A stretch of DNA of 64,000 bases from NCBI RefSeq assembly GCF_014647075.1, contig NZ_BMOM01000010.1, positions 1 through 64,000 on the forward strand, written 5' to 3'. This document shows positions 51,050 through 62,526 of the stretch, in pieces; position 1 is the stretch's first letter, and each line of letters begins with the position of its first letter. Source of the stretch: Deinococcus aerophilus (GTDB lineage: Bacteria > Deinococcota > Deinococci > Deinococcales > Deinococcaceae). The notes beneath the pieces are model-generated. The model worked only from the letters and a program-made list of their open reading frames with translations, made no database searches and was not told the DNA's origin. The translations under genes were made by a program, and so were the position numbers.

Positions 51050-51633
51050 AGGCTTCCCTTGGTGCTTGGCATCTCGGCGGAGGTCACGGCCACCGCGTCG
51101 CGCAGGGCGCGGGCCAGCGCCTTAACCACGGCCTCGATGACGTGGTGGGCCTCGCGTCCGGCCAGCAGCCGCACATGCAGGGTCACGCCGCCGTGGTTGC
51201 AAAAGCCCCGCAGAAACTCGCGCAGGTGGTAGTGGGTCATGCCCCCCGCCTCGCCCCAGACCTCCAGCCGCTCCGGCTCAAAGGCCAAGTGGGCCCGGCC
51301 CGAGAGGTCCACGACCACGTGCGCCAGGGTCTCGTCCATGGGCACGAAGGCGCTGCCGTAGCGCTCGATGCCCTTGCGGTCGCCCAGCGCCTGGGCCAGC
51401 GCCTGTCCCAGCGTGATCCCGGTGTCCTCAATCAGGTGGTGCGGCTCGATGTGCAGGTCGCCGGTCGCCCGCACGCTGAGGCCCAGACGGCTGTGCCGGG
51501 CCAGGGCGTCGAGCATGTGGTCAAAGAAGCCGTGGCCGCTGTGCGGAGCGTCATGGGCAGACGAATCGAGATCGAGACGAACCGTGATGTCGGTCTCGGC
51601 GGTGGTACGGGTCAGGGTGGCCGTGCGGCTCAT
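51046..51633 (-). CDS. hisB: Imidazoleglycerol-phosphate dehydratase HisB
   Basis: Dehydrates imidazoleglycerol phosphate in histidine synthesis. The protein has 195 residues, the monofunctional form. The manganese-binding repeats are GHGFFDHMLDALARHS near residues 33-48 with HHLIEDTGI near 65, and FNxH-type text FCNHGGVTLH near 144 with EAHHVIEAVVKALA near 160. The ATG at 51633 follows TACACT (51640-51645, minus) by six bases and is preferred to the longer frame. It is coupled to hisH. Confidence 0.95.
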   Translation of the reverse strand: MSRTATLTRTTAETDITVRLDLDSSAHDAPHSGHGFFDHMLDALARHSRLGLSVRATGDLHIEPHHLIEDTGITLGQALAQALGDRKGIERYGSAFVPMDETLAHVVVDLSGRAHLAFEPERLEVWGEAGGMTHYHLREFLRGFCNHGGVTLHVRLLAGREAHHVIEAVVKALARALRDAVAVTSAEMPSTKGSL

Positions 51634-51811
51634 GGCCCGAGTGTAGAGGCTCAGGCGTGAACCGTTGAACAGCCGCCCGGCGCTTTTATGTCCACCTGTC
51701 CAGAACACCCGCCGCATCCCTGGCCCCCACCCCGCCCGGAGGACGCCCCAGCCTGCATGACCGCGCCCCGGCACTTCATCAGATTTCCCTCAAAACGGGC
51801 TCCATTCTGTC

Positions 51812-51843
51812 TTGACCATAATTCTATTCTGTTATATACTAAT
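51812..51843 (+). promoter_or_regulatory. ddrA promoter with RDRM-like element over the -10
   Basis: TTGACC (51812-51817) and TATACT (51835-51840) are spaced by exactly 17 bases. The ATG at 51847 lies six bases after the -10, so the mRNA should be leaderless. The 17-mer TTCTGTTATATACTAAT (51827-51843) matches about 10 of 17 positions of the radiation/desiccation response motif (TTATGTCATTGACATAA, from memory) and keeps its GT and AC core. A DdrO-type repressor here would cover the -10. Confidence 0.6.
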
Positions 51844-51846
51844 TAC

Positions 51847-52449
51847 ATGAAGCTCAGCGATGTTCAGAAACGACTTCAAGCCCCGTTTCCGTCCCATCTG
51901 GTGGGCTGGAAACCCCAGAGCTTCACCAAGGACCGCAGCCGCGCATTGATGCTGTCCTACGTGGATGCCCGCGCCGTGCAGGACCGGCTGGACGCCATCT
52001 GTCCGGACGCCTGGAGCTTTGAGATTGAGGTGGTAACCGGGGCCGCCATGCCCACCGTCAAGGGCCGCCTGACCGTGCTGGGCGTGACCCGCGAGGACAT
52101 CGGTGAGGCCGGAGACGGTGCGCTGGCCACCCTCAAGGCCGCCTCCTCCGACGCCCTGAAGCGCTGCGCCGTGCAGTTCGGCATTGGCCGCTACCTGTAT
52201 GACCTGCCCAAACAGTGGGTGGACTGGAACGACGCCCGGCACGAGCCGGTCACTCCCCCCGAACTGCCCGAATGGGCCCGGCCTGACCACGAACGCAGCC
52301 CCGGCGGCGCACATCTGGTTCAGGCGATGGAGCAGCTGCGCTACGAACTGCCCGAGGATCTGGACCTGCAGCGTGAGGTTTACAAGCACCTCAAGGCTGC
52401 CCTGGGCAGCCTGCACTCCACCCACAGCAACCACGGGCAGGCCGCATGA
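51847..52449 (+). CDS. ddrA: DdrA, Rad52-like DNA-end protection protein
   Basis: DdrA binds 3' single-stranded DNA ends and protects them after radiation or drying. It is characteristic of Deinococcus and distantly related to Rad52. The protein has 200 residues. The conserved N-terminal domain reads MKLSDVQKRLQAPFPSHLV onward, with LSYVDARAVQDRLDAICPD near 37-55 and SSDALKRCAVQFGIGRYLYD near 102-121. The C-terminal 50 residues are less conserved. The ATG at 51847 is set by the promoter six bases upstream; the frame from 51688 crosses that promoter. A 31-codon gene overlaps its stop codon. Confidence 0.93.
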   Translation: MKLSDVQKRLQAPFPSHLVGWKPQSFTKDRSRALMLSYVDARAVQDRLDAICPDAWSFEIEVVTGAAMPTVKGRLTVLGVTREDIGEAGDGALATLKAASSDALKRCAVQFGIGRYLYDLPKQWVDWNDARHEPVTPPELPEWARPDHERSPGGAHLVQAMEQLRYELPEDLDLQREVYKHLKAALGSLHSTHSNHGQAA

Positions 52450-52541
52450 ACCCGTATCCGGACGCCCGCCGCCTGCTCACAGTCACGCTGGGACTGCTCG
52501 CCCTGATGCTCATGAGCGGTGCCCTGGCCCGGTTGCTGTAG
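52446..52541 (+). CDS. 31-residue membrane microprotein coupled to ddrA
   Basis: A short gene whose ATG overlaps the ddrA stop (ATGA). It encodes MNPYPDARR, then a single hydrophobic stretch LLTVTLGLLALMLMSGALA near residues 10-28, ending RLL. A positively charged N-terminus followed by one hydrophobic helix is typical of bacterial microproteins that sit in the membrane. A T-rich terminator follows 16 bases after its stop, so ddrA and this gene form a complete two-gene transcript. I know of no described family. Coupling and hydrophobicity are seen directly, and the damage-response role is inferred. Confidence 0.6.
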   Translation: MNPYPDARRLLTVTLGLLALMLMSGALARLL

Positions 52542-52556
52542 ACCTTTCTCACTGCG

Positions 52557-52583
52557 CCCCGTCTGTTCTGGACGGGGTTTTTT
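52557..52583 (+). terminator. Terminator of the ddrA transcript
   Basis: Stem CCCCGTC / GACGGGG with a 7-base loop, followed by six T (52578-52583). It is a strong intrinsic terminator just after the microprotein gene. Confidence 0.9.
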
Positions 52584-52649
52584 GATGGCAGCCCAGTGTT
52601 ACCACTACAGTACGGACAGACTACCGGGGCCATATTTTAAGCTCGCCAC

Positions 52650-53420
52650 ATGACCTGGAATCCCGACCAGTACCACCGCTTCAGTGAAGCCCGCAGCGCT
52701 CCGGCCCGCGACCTGATGGCGATGATTCCCGACCGTTCCTACCGGCAGATTCTCGACCTGGGATGCGGAACGGGAGAACAGACACGAGAACTCGCCGGTC
52801 GCTTTCCGCACGCCCAGGTCGTGGGACTGGACAGCAGCGCCGAGATGCTCGCACGGGCCGGGGCACATCCTGCGCCCAACCTCCGCTTCGAGCACGGAAA
52901 GATAGAGGACCTGAGCGGCAACCACGACCTGATGTACTCCAACGCCGCGCTGCAGTGGCTGCCCGACCACCCGGCGCTGCTCGCCCGGCTGTGGGGACAT
53001 CTGCGGCCCGGCGGCGTGCTGGCCGTGCAGGTGCCCGCCAACCACGACCACGCCAGCCACCGGCTGCTGTCTGAGACGGCCGAGGACTTCAGCGCACAGC
53101 TGGGCGGCTCCACCCGGTTCGGAACGGCGCAGGGCGCCTCGCCGGTGCTGACACCCGCCGCCTATGCCGAGCTGCTCGACGCGCTGGGGGCAACCGAGGT
53201 CACGGCCCTCAGCAAGGTCTACCCGGTGGTGTTGAGCGGGGCAGAAGGCCTGCTGGAATGGACGCGCGGCACGGCGCTGGTGCCCTACCTCTCGCGGCTG
53301 GGGGCCGAGGACGGGCGGCGCTTTACCGGCGCCTACCTCGCCCGCCTGAAAGAGGTCTTTCCGGGCGAGCGGGTGTACTACGCCTTTACGCGGGTGCTGT
53401 TCGTGGCGCAGCGGACCTAG
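52650..53420 (+). CDS. tam: Trans-aconitate 2-methyltransferase-like protein
   Basis: A 256-residue SAM-dependent methyltransferase. It opens with MTWNPDQYHRFSEARSAPARDL, the Tam N-terminus, then the SAM motif ILDLGCGTGEQTREL near residues 33-47, GLDSSAEML near 56, and YSNAALQWLPDHPALL near 91-106. Tam methylates trans-aconitate, an inhibitor of aconitase. The identity rests on these family motifs. A TAAGCT box (52638-52643) lies six bases before the ATG. Confidence 0.85.
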   Translation: MTWNPDQYHRFSEARSAPARDLMAMIPDRSYRQILDLGCGTGEQTRELAGRFPHAQVVGLDSSAEMLARAGAHPAPNLRFEHGKIEDLSGNHDLMYSNAALQWLPDHPALLARLWGHLRPGGVLAVQVPANHDHASHRLLSETAEDFSAQLGGSTRFGTAQGASPVLTPAAYAELLDALGATEVTALSKVYPVVLSGAEGLLEWTRGTALVPYLSRLGAEDGRRFTGAYLARLKEVFPGERVYYAFTRVLFVAQRT

Positions 53421-53487
53421 CCCCGCCAGCGGCGTGAAGGCGAGAACGGGGACATTCGGCGCGGCCAGGAGACGCGAGGATGGACCG

Positions 53488-54624
53488 GTGACCGCCGCGC
53501 CGCGCCTGATGCCTGCCTCCCCGCTGCTGGAGCAAGCCGAGGACTTTTTGAGGCTGTACCACCGTGAGGTCGGGTATGCAGGTGGGCAGGACGGTCTGGA
53601 GGCCCGGCTGGAAACGGCGCGCAGCGAGCTGACGCGCACGGGCCATTACACCCTGACGCCCGGCGAACTCACCCACGGGGCGCGGGTGGCGTGGCGCAAC
53701 AGTGCGCGCTGCGTGGGCCGGCTGCCATGGCGGGCGCTGGAGGTCCGCGACCTGCGGCACGCCACCCATCCGGACGAGGTCTTTGCTCAGTTGCTGGCCC
53801 ACCTGCACGGGGCCTTCAACGGGGGCCGCATCCGGCCGGTGATCAGCGTCTTTGGCCCCGGCGTCCGCATCCACAACCCCCAGCTGATCCGCTATGCCGG
53901 GTACCCACGGCCGGACGGCGGGGTCGTCGGCGATCCGGAGAACGTGGCCCTCACGGACCATCTGCGGCGGCTGGGCTGGGGGGGCGGCCCCGGCAGCCCC
54001 TTCGACGTGCTGCCGCTTGCCATTGAGGCCGGGGGCGAGGTGCAGCTGTACGACCTGCCGGCCGAAGCCATTCACGAAGTGCCGCTCACCCACCCCGACT
54101 GCCCGGCCCTGGGGGCCCTGGGCCTGAAATGGCACGCCCTGCCGGTCATCAGCGACATGGCTCTGGAGATCGGTGGCCTGGATTTTGCGTGTGCGCCCTT
54201 CAACGGCTGGTATCTAGAGACCGAGATCGCCGCCCGCAACCTGGCCGATCAGGACCGCTACAACCAGCTGCCCGCCGTGGCCCGCGCCCTGGGGCTGGAC
54301 ACGTCACGTGCCCGGACCCTGTGGCAGGACCGGGCGCTGGTGGAGCTGAACGTGGCGGCGCTGCATTCCTTTGACGCGGCGGGCGTGCGCCTGAGCGACC
54401 ACCACGCCGCGACCCGGCAGTTCGTGCGTTTTGAGGAGGAGGAGGCGCGCGCTGGACGGGCCGTGCGGGGCCGCTGGTCGTGGCTGGTGCCGCCCCTCTC
54501 ACCCGCCACCACGCCGGTCTGGCACCGGCACTACGAGGACGGTGACGAATCGCCCCGCTTCGTGCGCGGGCAGGCCGCGTGGGTGAAATTGCAGAGACCA
54601 GAACGAGGCTGTCCCTTTCACTGA
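53488..54624 (+). CDS. nos: Bacterial nitric oxide synthase oxygenase
   Basis: Oxidises L-arginine to citrulline and nitric oxide. It is the oxygenase domain only, without the reductase part. The proximal heme cysteine is in AWRNSARCVGRLPW near residue 77. The substrate glutamate region is FNGWYLETEIAARNL near 240-254. The C-terminal pterin-side region is RGRWSWLVPPLSPATTPVWH near 330-350. The GTG at 53488 follows GAGGAT by six bases. A GTG at 53434 is the alternative. The protein has 378 residues from the chosen start. In Deinococcus NO has been linked to recovery from UV damage. Confidence 0.93.
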   Translation: MTAAPRLMPASPLLEQAEDFLRLYHREVGYAGGQDGLEARLETARSELTRTGHYTLTPGELTHGARVAWRNSARCVGRLPWRALEVRDLRHATHPDEVFAQLLAHLHGAFNGGRIRPVISVFGPGVRIHNPQLIRYAGYPRPDGGVVGDPENVALTDHLRRLGWGGGPGSPFDVLPLAIEAGGEVQLYDLPAEAIHEVPLTHPDCPALGALGLKWHALPVISDMALEIGGLDFACAPFNGWYLETEIAARNLADQDRYNQLPAVARALGLDTSRARTLWQDRALVELNVAALHSFDAAGVRLSDHHAATRQFVRFEEEEARAGRAVRGRWSWLVPPLSPATTPVWHRHYEDGDESPRFVRGQAAWVKLQRPERGCPFH

Positions 54625-54800
54625 CGTTGATGTGTGCCTCGGGTCAGACGCACACCCTCTGCCCCCGGCCCAAGTCCAGGGGATAGGGGGATTTCCGGCC
54701 CCCCAGCCTGTTTCTGGCAGGCCTGTAAAACAGGGAGACAGAACTGAACATAAGGCACGCACCCATGCCACCGGCCAGACTGTCTTTCCGGCCGAACGGC
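54625..54800. other. Convergent intergenic region after nos
   Basis: No gene is seen in these 176 bases. There are short G/C inverted repeats, for example CGGCC and GGCCG near 54775-54795, but no hairpin with a T tract. Confidence 0.35.
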
Positions 54801-55292
54801 TCAGTTGGCCAATTTATACGCCTTGAGGAAGGTATTAATCATTGCTTTGCCCTCGCTGATCAGGTAAGTGACTAGGCCGTCGTTGCTGGCCAATACGCCG
54901 TAAGCTGCCGTGCTCCAGATGCTCACCGGCTCGGTATAGGCATCATTAATATCGGGAGACGCGTACGCTGCAAAATCCCACAGATTGAGTTCGCCGTACC
55001 ATGCACGGGGTGTTCCGGTGGTGGCTCCAAAGTCTAGGCCGACGGCATATTCGCTGCAGGCCCGCACACCCATTTCCTTGAACGGGATGCGCTGTGCTTT
55101 GGCCGAGCTCACGAAATGGTCGTAGAGCGCCTGCGCCACAGTGGCGCTTGTAGATCCCAGCGAGCCGATTCCAGTCGTGAACGATTCGTTGTCCACACAC
55201 AGGGTCGTACCGGTCATGTTGCTCGTTGCCGCCGAAGCGGTGCCCGTGGTCAACACGAAACCTGCCGCGAGCATTACAGAAGGTGTTTTCAT
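54801..55292 (-). CDS. Orphan secreted protein, unknown function
   Basis: A 163-residue exported protein with signal peptide [21 protein letters not shown] and a mature start near ATSNM. Two cysteines (TLCVDN near residue 31 and VRACSEY near 78) could form a disulfide. The middle is rich in Tyr, Trp and Ala ([15 protein letters not shown]). I do not recognise the family. The gene has lower GC than its neighbours, which may mean different ancestry. GGAGG lies six bases before the ATG, so unlike many genes here it uses a leadered mRNA. Confidence 0.75.
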   Translation of the reverse strand: MKTPSVMLAAGFVLTTGTASAATSNMTGTTLCVDNESFTTGIGSLGSTSATVAQALYDHFVSSAKAQRIPFKEMGVRACSEYAVGLDFGATTGTPRAWYGELNLWDFAAYASPDINDAYTEPVSIWSTAAYGVLASNDGLVTYLISEGKAMINTFLKAYKLAN

Positions 55293-55517
55293 GTTCGTCC
55301 TCCTTGCGACCAGGCAGCTGTTTCACGGCTTCCATGGAATCAAGTCAGCTGGCCGTTGAGCGTCCGGGCAGACTACGTAACCCGATGTCTCACAACCCTT
55401 ATGAAATACGTGTTTCAGCACATTTTTTAGGTAATAGGCGGCGCTGTGGGCTTGTCCACCCCACCCCCCTTTTTCCTTATCCACACCACGCTATGCTCGC
55501 CGTATCGCGCCGGCAAA
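55293..55517. other. Divergent intergenic region upstream of metH
   Basis: No gene is supported. The left part is the leader of the secreted-protein gene. The right part holds the metH promoter, probably TATGCT at 55492-55497 behind a pyrimidine-rich stretch. The -35 is weak. Start of transcription would be near 55504, just before the riboswitch. Confidence 0.4.
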
Positions 55518-55642
55518 GCGCGGTCATCCAGAGCGCCCGAGGGTTTTTTCTGCCCACCGACGGCGCGGCAACCAGGCCCTCATGGCGGCCCCGGTGCCCC
55601 ACAGAAAAGCTTTCCGCTGGGGTGCGCCGACGATGGCGCGGG
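55518..55642 (+). promoter_or_regulatory. SAM riboswitch aptamer (SAM-I/IV clan) upstream of metH
   Basis: The leader folds like a SAM-I core. P1 pairs GTCATC (55523-55528) with GATGGC (55632-55637). P2 pairs GCGCC (55533-55537) with GGCGC (55562-55566), and inside it GAGGG and GCCC-acc-GA give the kink-turn-like internal loop. The conserved GGCAACC (55567-55573) and GGTGCC (55593-55598) follow in the right order, with a short GGCC/GGCC P3 between them. P4 pairs CCCCA (55597-55601) with TGGGG (55618-55622). The neighbouring metH-metF genes fit a SAM-sensing switch. SAM-I against SAM-IV or the I/IV variant cannot be decided by eye. Confidence 0.72.
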
Positions 55643-55690
55643 CGGGAGGCGATGGCCGGAAGACTGAGGCGCACCGCGCAAAGACATTTC

Positions 55691-55715
55691 CAGGCCGCCG
55701 GATGCGGTCTGTTTT
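55691..55715 (+). terminator. Candidate riboswitch terminator before metH
   Basis: CAGGCCGC-cggat-GCGGTCTG makes an 8-bp stem with one G-U pair and is followed by TTTT. It lies 18 bases before the metH ATG. GGCGG at 55641-55645, next to the P1 3' strand, can pair with CCGCC at 55695-55699 as an antiterminator. SAM binding would then favour termination. Confidence 0.6.
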
Positions 55716-55732
55716 GCCAGAGGTACAGAGCT

Positions 55733-59499
<3,767 letters not shown>

Positions 59500-59503
<4 letters not shown>

Positions 59504-60243
59504 CCTCCCGCGTTTCCATCGAACTCGTTCCCCGCTCGCGCTCGGGGCTGCGCGCCGAACTCGCGGCGGTGGCCGCGCATCTGCCGGGGGTAGACACGGT
59601 GAATGTGCCGGATCTGACGCGCTTTTCCACGCGTTCGTGGCAGGGCTGCGCCTTCGCCCGCCCCCGCTACCGGGCGATTCCCCACATCCGGGCGGTGGAC
59701 CTCAATCCGCGTGAACCGCTGGCGATGGCCGCACATCTGGACGAACATGGCCTGGATGAGGTCCTGATCGTGTCCGGAGACGCCCCCGCCGACATGAGCG
59801 CGCGGGTGTACGACGTGAGCACCGTGGAAGCCATCCGCCGCTTTGCGCGCGAGCTGCCGCAGGTGCGGGTCTACGCCGGCCTGGACCCCTACCGCCAGTC
59901 GCTGGCGCGCGAGCGCGATTACCTGGCGCGCAAGCTCGACGCCGGGGCCATCGGCTTTTTCACCCAGCCGTTTTTCGACCTGAGACTGATGCAGACCTAC
60001 GCCGACCTGATTCCAGAAGGCGCGCAGGTGTGGTGGGGCGCGACCTCCATCACCGAGGAACCGACCCTGAACTACTGGCGGGCACGCAACCACGCCGTCT
60101 TTCCCCGCAGCTTCCAGCCGACCCTGGAATGGAACCGCGCCTTCGCGGCGCAGGTGCTCGCCTTTGCCGGCGAGCGCAGCCAGCACGCCTACTTCATGCC
60201 GGTACGGGCCGACATACGCGGGTATCTGGGCGGCATTGTTTAA
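59500..60243 (+). CDS. metF: Methylenetetrahydrofolate reductase (MetF family)
   Basis: Reduces 5,10-methylene-THF to 5-methyl-THF, the methyl donor for MetH. At 247 residues it is shorter than the 290-300 of typical MetF. Family segments include [14 protein letters not shown] near residues 36-49, VSGDAP near 91-96 and [18 protein letters not shown] near 147-164 with the conserved FxTQ. The start is a GTG overlapping the metH stop (GTGA), so the two pathway enzymes are co-translated under the same leader. The short length and divergent N-terminus leave some doubt about its exact cofactor. Confidence 0.85.
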
Positions 60244-60263
60244 GGGCCTTCACGCAGGGGTGG

Positions 60264-60292
60264 TGGACAGCTTAATTCATAATCATTATGAT
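60264..60292 (+). promoter_or_regulatory. katA promoter with PerR/Fur-type box
   Basis: TGGACA (60264-60269) and TATGAT (60287-60292) are spaced by 17 bases. The perfect 7-1-7 inverted repeat TCATAAT-C-ATTATGA (60277-60291) overlaps the -10 and is close to the PerR box pattern TTATAATNATTATAA. A Fur-family protein is encoded after katA. Confidence 0.78.
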
Positions 60293-60370
60293 TCCCAGGA
60301 CTGGGCCTGATTCGTTCGCCCGGCTTCCCGTTGTTCCGCAGAGCGTCGCCGCCTGCCCAAGGAGATCTCC

Positions 60371-61909
60371 ATGATCGAGCCGAAAGAGAACCAGCAGCCC
60401 ACCAGCAGCACCCAGACCCTGACGACCCGCCAGGGCCACCCGGTCCGCAACAACCAGAACCAGCGCACGGTAGGAACGCGCGGTCCGGCCACGCTGGAGA
60501 ACTACCAGTTTCTGGAAAAGATCAGCCACTTTGACCGCGAGCGCATCCCCGAGCGCGTGGTGCATGCGCGCGGCGCGGGCGCACACGGCGTGTTCGAGGC
60601 CTACGGCAAGGTCGGCGACGAGAGCATCAGCAAGTACACCCGCGCCAAGCTGTTTCAGGAAAAGGGTAAGCAGACACCTGTCTTCGTGCGCTTCTCCACG
60701 GTGATCCACTCGGGCCACTCGCCCGAGACGCTGCGCGACCCGCGTGGCTTCGCAGTCAAGTTCTACACCGAGGACGGCAACTGGGACCTCGTGGGCAACA
60801 ACCTCAAGGTGTTCTTCATCCGCGACGCCATCAAGTTCCCGGACGTGATTCACTCGCTCAAGCCTGATCCCGTGACCAACCGTCAGGACGGCGGACGCAT
60901 CTTCGACTTCATGAGCAACACGCCCGAGTCGGTACACATGCTCACCTTCCTGTTCTCGCCGTGGGGGATTCCGGCAAACTACCGCCAGATGCAGGGCAGC
61001 GGCGTGAACACCTACAAATGGGTCAACGACAAGGGCGAGGGCACCCTGGTCAAGTACCACTGGGAACCCATGCAGGGCGTCAAGAACCTGACCCAGCCCG
61101 AGGCCGAGCAGATTCAGGCCAAGAACATCAACCACTCCACCCAGGATCTGTACGAGGCCATCGAGCGCGGCGACTTCCCGCAGTGGGAACTGCGCGTGCA
61201 GATCATGGAGGACGGCGAGCATCCCGAACTCGACTTCGATCCGCTGGACGACACCAAGATCTGGCCCGAAGACCAGTTCCCCATGCTGCCGGTGGGCATG
61301 ATGACCCTGAACCGCAACCCCGAGAACTACTTTGCGGAAGTGGAACAGGCAGCTTTCGGCACGGGCGTGCTCGTGGACGGTCTGGACTTCAGCGACGACA
61401 AGATGCTCGTGGGCCGCACCTTCTCGTACTCGGACACCCAGCGCTACCGTGTGGGACCCAACTACCTGCAGCTGCCCATCAACTCGCCGCGGGCCGGGGT
61501 CGCCACCAACCAGCGCGACGGCCAGATGACCTTCCATGTGGACACCGCCCCGGGCCACAACCCGCACGTGAACTATGAGCCGTCAAGCATGAACGGCCCC
61601 CAGGAAGCGCCGCGCGACCTGCCCGAGCACAGCCCACACGTTGAGGGCCGCCTGCAGCGCGCGAGCATTGAGCGCACCAACAACTTCAAGCAGGCGGGTG
61701 AACGCTACCGCTCCTTTGAGGACTGGGAGCGCGACGACCTGATCAACAACCTCGTCGAGAACATCTCGGCAGCCACGCCGGAAGTCCAGGCACGCATGGT
61801 CGAGCTGTTCACCGAGTGCGACGCCGACTATGGCCGCCGTGTGGCCGAGGGACTGGAACAGGTCCGCCAGAACAAGATGAAGGATACCCGCGAGCCTCAG
61901 CTGTCCTGA
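60371..61909 (+). CDS. katA: Monofunctional heme catalase
   Basis: Breaks down hydrogen peroxide. The 512-residue small-subunit (clade 3) catalase has the distal histidine in [14 protein letters not shown] near residues 63-76 and [20 protein letters not shown] near 104-123. The distal asparagine is in [21 protein letters not shown] near 137-157, and the heme-ligand tyrosine is in [17 protein letters not shown] near 347-363. AAGGAG lies about seven bases before the ATG. Its promoter carries a PerR/Fur-type box, so peroxide-induced derepression is likely. A terminator separates it from the Fur-family gene. Confidence 0.96.
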   Translation: MIEPKENQQPTSSTQTLTTRQGHPVRNNQNQRTVGTRGPATLENYQFLEKISHFDRERIPERVVHARGAGAHGVFEAYGKVGDESISKYTRAKLFQEKGKQTPVFVRFSTVIHSGHSPETLRDPRGFAVKFYTEDGNWDLVGNNLKVFFIRDAIKFPDVIHSLKPDPVTNRQDGGRIFDFMSNTPESVHMLTFLFSPWGIPANYRQMQGSGVNTYKWVNDKGEGTLVKYHWEPMQGVKNLTQPEAEQIQAKNINHSTQDLYEAIERGDFPQWELRVQIMEDGEHPELDFDPLDDTKIWPEDQFPMLPVGMMTLNRNPENYFAEVEQAAFGTGVLVDGLDFSDDKMLVGRTFSYSDTQRYRVGPNYLQLPINSPRAGVATNQRDGQMTFHVDTAPGHNPHVNYEPSSMNGPQEAPRDLPEHSPHVEGRLQRASIERTNNFKQAGERYRSFEDWERDDLINNLVENISAATPEVQARMVELFTECDADYGRRVAEGLEQVRQNKMKDTREPQLS

Positions 61910-61917
61910 GGCAAATG

Positions 61918-61955
61918 AACGTGGCGGGCGCGGAAAACCGTGCCCGCCACGTTTT
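61918..61955 (+). terminator. Terminator between katA and the Fur-family gene
   Basis: Stem AACGTGGCGGGC / GCCCGCCACGTT of 12 bp with an inner CGG/CCG extension, followed by TTC. Read-through or a separate promoter is needed for the regulator gene 29 bases downstream. Confidence 0.72.
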
Positions 61956-61983
61956 CTGGAAGCATCTGCACCCGTGGAGGGCC

Positions 61984-62415
61984 ATGTCTGGATCTGCCCT
62001 GAATGAACTGCAACACCATCTGGAACGGCGCGGACTGCGTGTGACCCAGCCGCGCCTGCGGCTGCTGGAATTCTTCCTGCACACCGAGGGCCACTTCACA
62101 CCGGAAGAAATCTCGGAACGGCTGCGGGAAGCGGGGCAGCCCCTGCCCATCGCCACGCTGTACCAGAACCTGAGGACCTTCAGTGAACACGGCCTGATCG
62201 GCGAGGTGATCGGGCGCAGCGGTGAGGTGCGCTACGACACCAACCTGATGCCCCACTCGCACCTGCGCTGCGCTCAGTGCGGCACCCTGCTCGACATCAT
62301 CCTCAGCCTGCCCGACCTGCGCCCGCAGGGGCCCGGCCACGACTGGCACATCACCGGGGCCAGGGTGGAACTGCAGGGCGTGTGTCCGGACTGCCAGGCA
62401 CAGGCGGCTTCCTGA
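61984..62415 (+). CDS. Fur-family transcriptional regulator, PerR-like
   Basis: A 143-residue Fur-family repressor. The winged helix spans about residues 6-80 (RGLRVTQPRLRLLEFFLHTEGHFTPEEI and IATLYQNLRTFSEHGLI). The dimer domain carries metal ligands in RYDTNLMPHSHLRCAQCG near residues 80-98. The structural zinc pairs CAQC and CPDC are both present. Placement after katA and the PerR-type box before katA suggest a peroxide sensor. By sequence alone a manganese or iron regulator is possible. GGAGGG precedes the ATG at 61984. Confidence 0.88.
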   Translation: MSGSALNELQHHLERRGLRVTQPRLRLLEFFLHTEGHFTPEEISERLREAGQPLPIATLYQNLRTFSEHGLIGEVIGRSGEVRYDTNLMPHSHLRCAQCGTLLDIILSLPDLRPQGPGHDWHITGARVELQGVCPDCQAQAAS

Positions 62416-62446
62416 GACACCCCACTCCTTTATCGACTGACCCCTT

Positions 62447-62465
62447 CCCCACCGGGATGGGGTTT
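62447..62465 (+). terminator. Weak hairpin after the Fur-family gene
   Basis: CCCCA-ccggga-TGGGG followed by TTT. Only 5 bp of stem, so it is a modest terminator. Confidence 0.45.
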
Positions 62466-62526
62466 GCCTTGCCCCGAATCAGCCGGGGGGCGCCGGGAGA
62501 AGGTTTTCCAGCAGCCCCCTCTCACG

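Noticed and set aside
51688..51846. N-terminal extension of DdrA by 53 codons
   Set aside because: It crosses the -35/-10 pair and the RDRM-like site, and the DdrA N-terminus MKLSDVQKRL begins at 51847.
55518..55642. Cobalamin riboswitch upstream of B12-dependent metH
   Set aside because: I see no B12-box-like segment (GCCACTG). The SAM-type GGCAACC and GGTGC elements fit instead.
55226..55732. N-terminal extension of MetH by 169 codons
   Set aside because: It would read through the promoter and the SAM aptamer, and its residues do not resemble MetH. Homology begins at the ATG at 55733.
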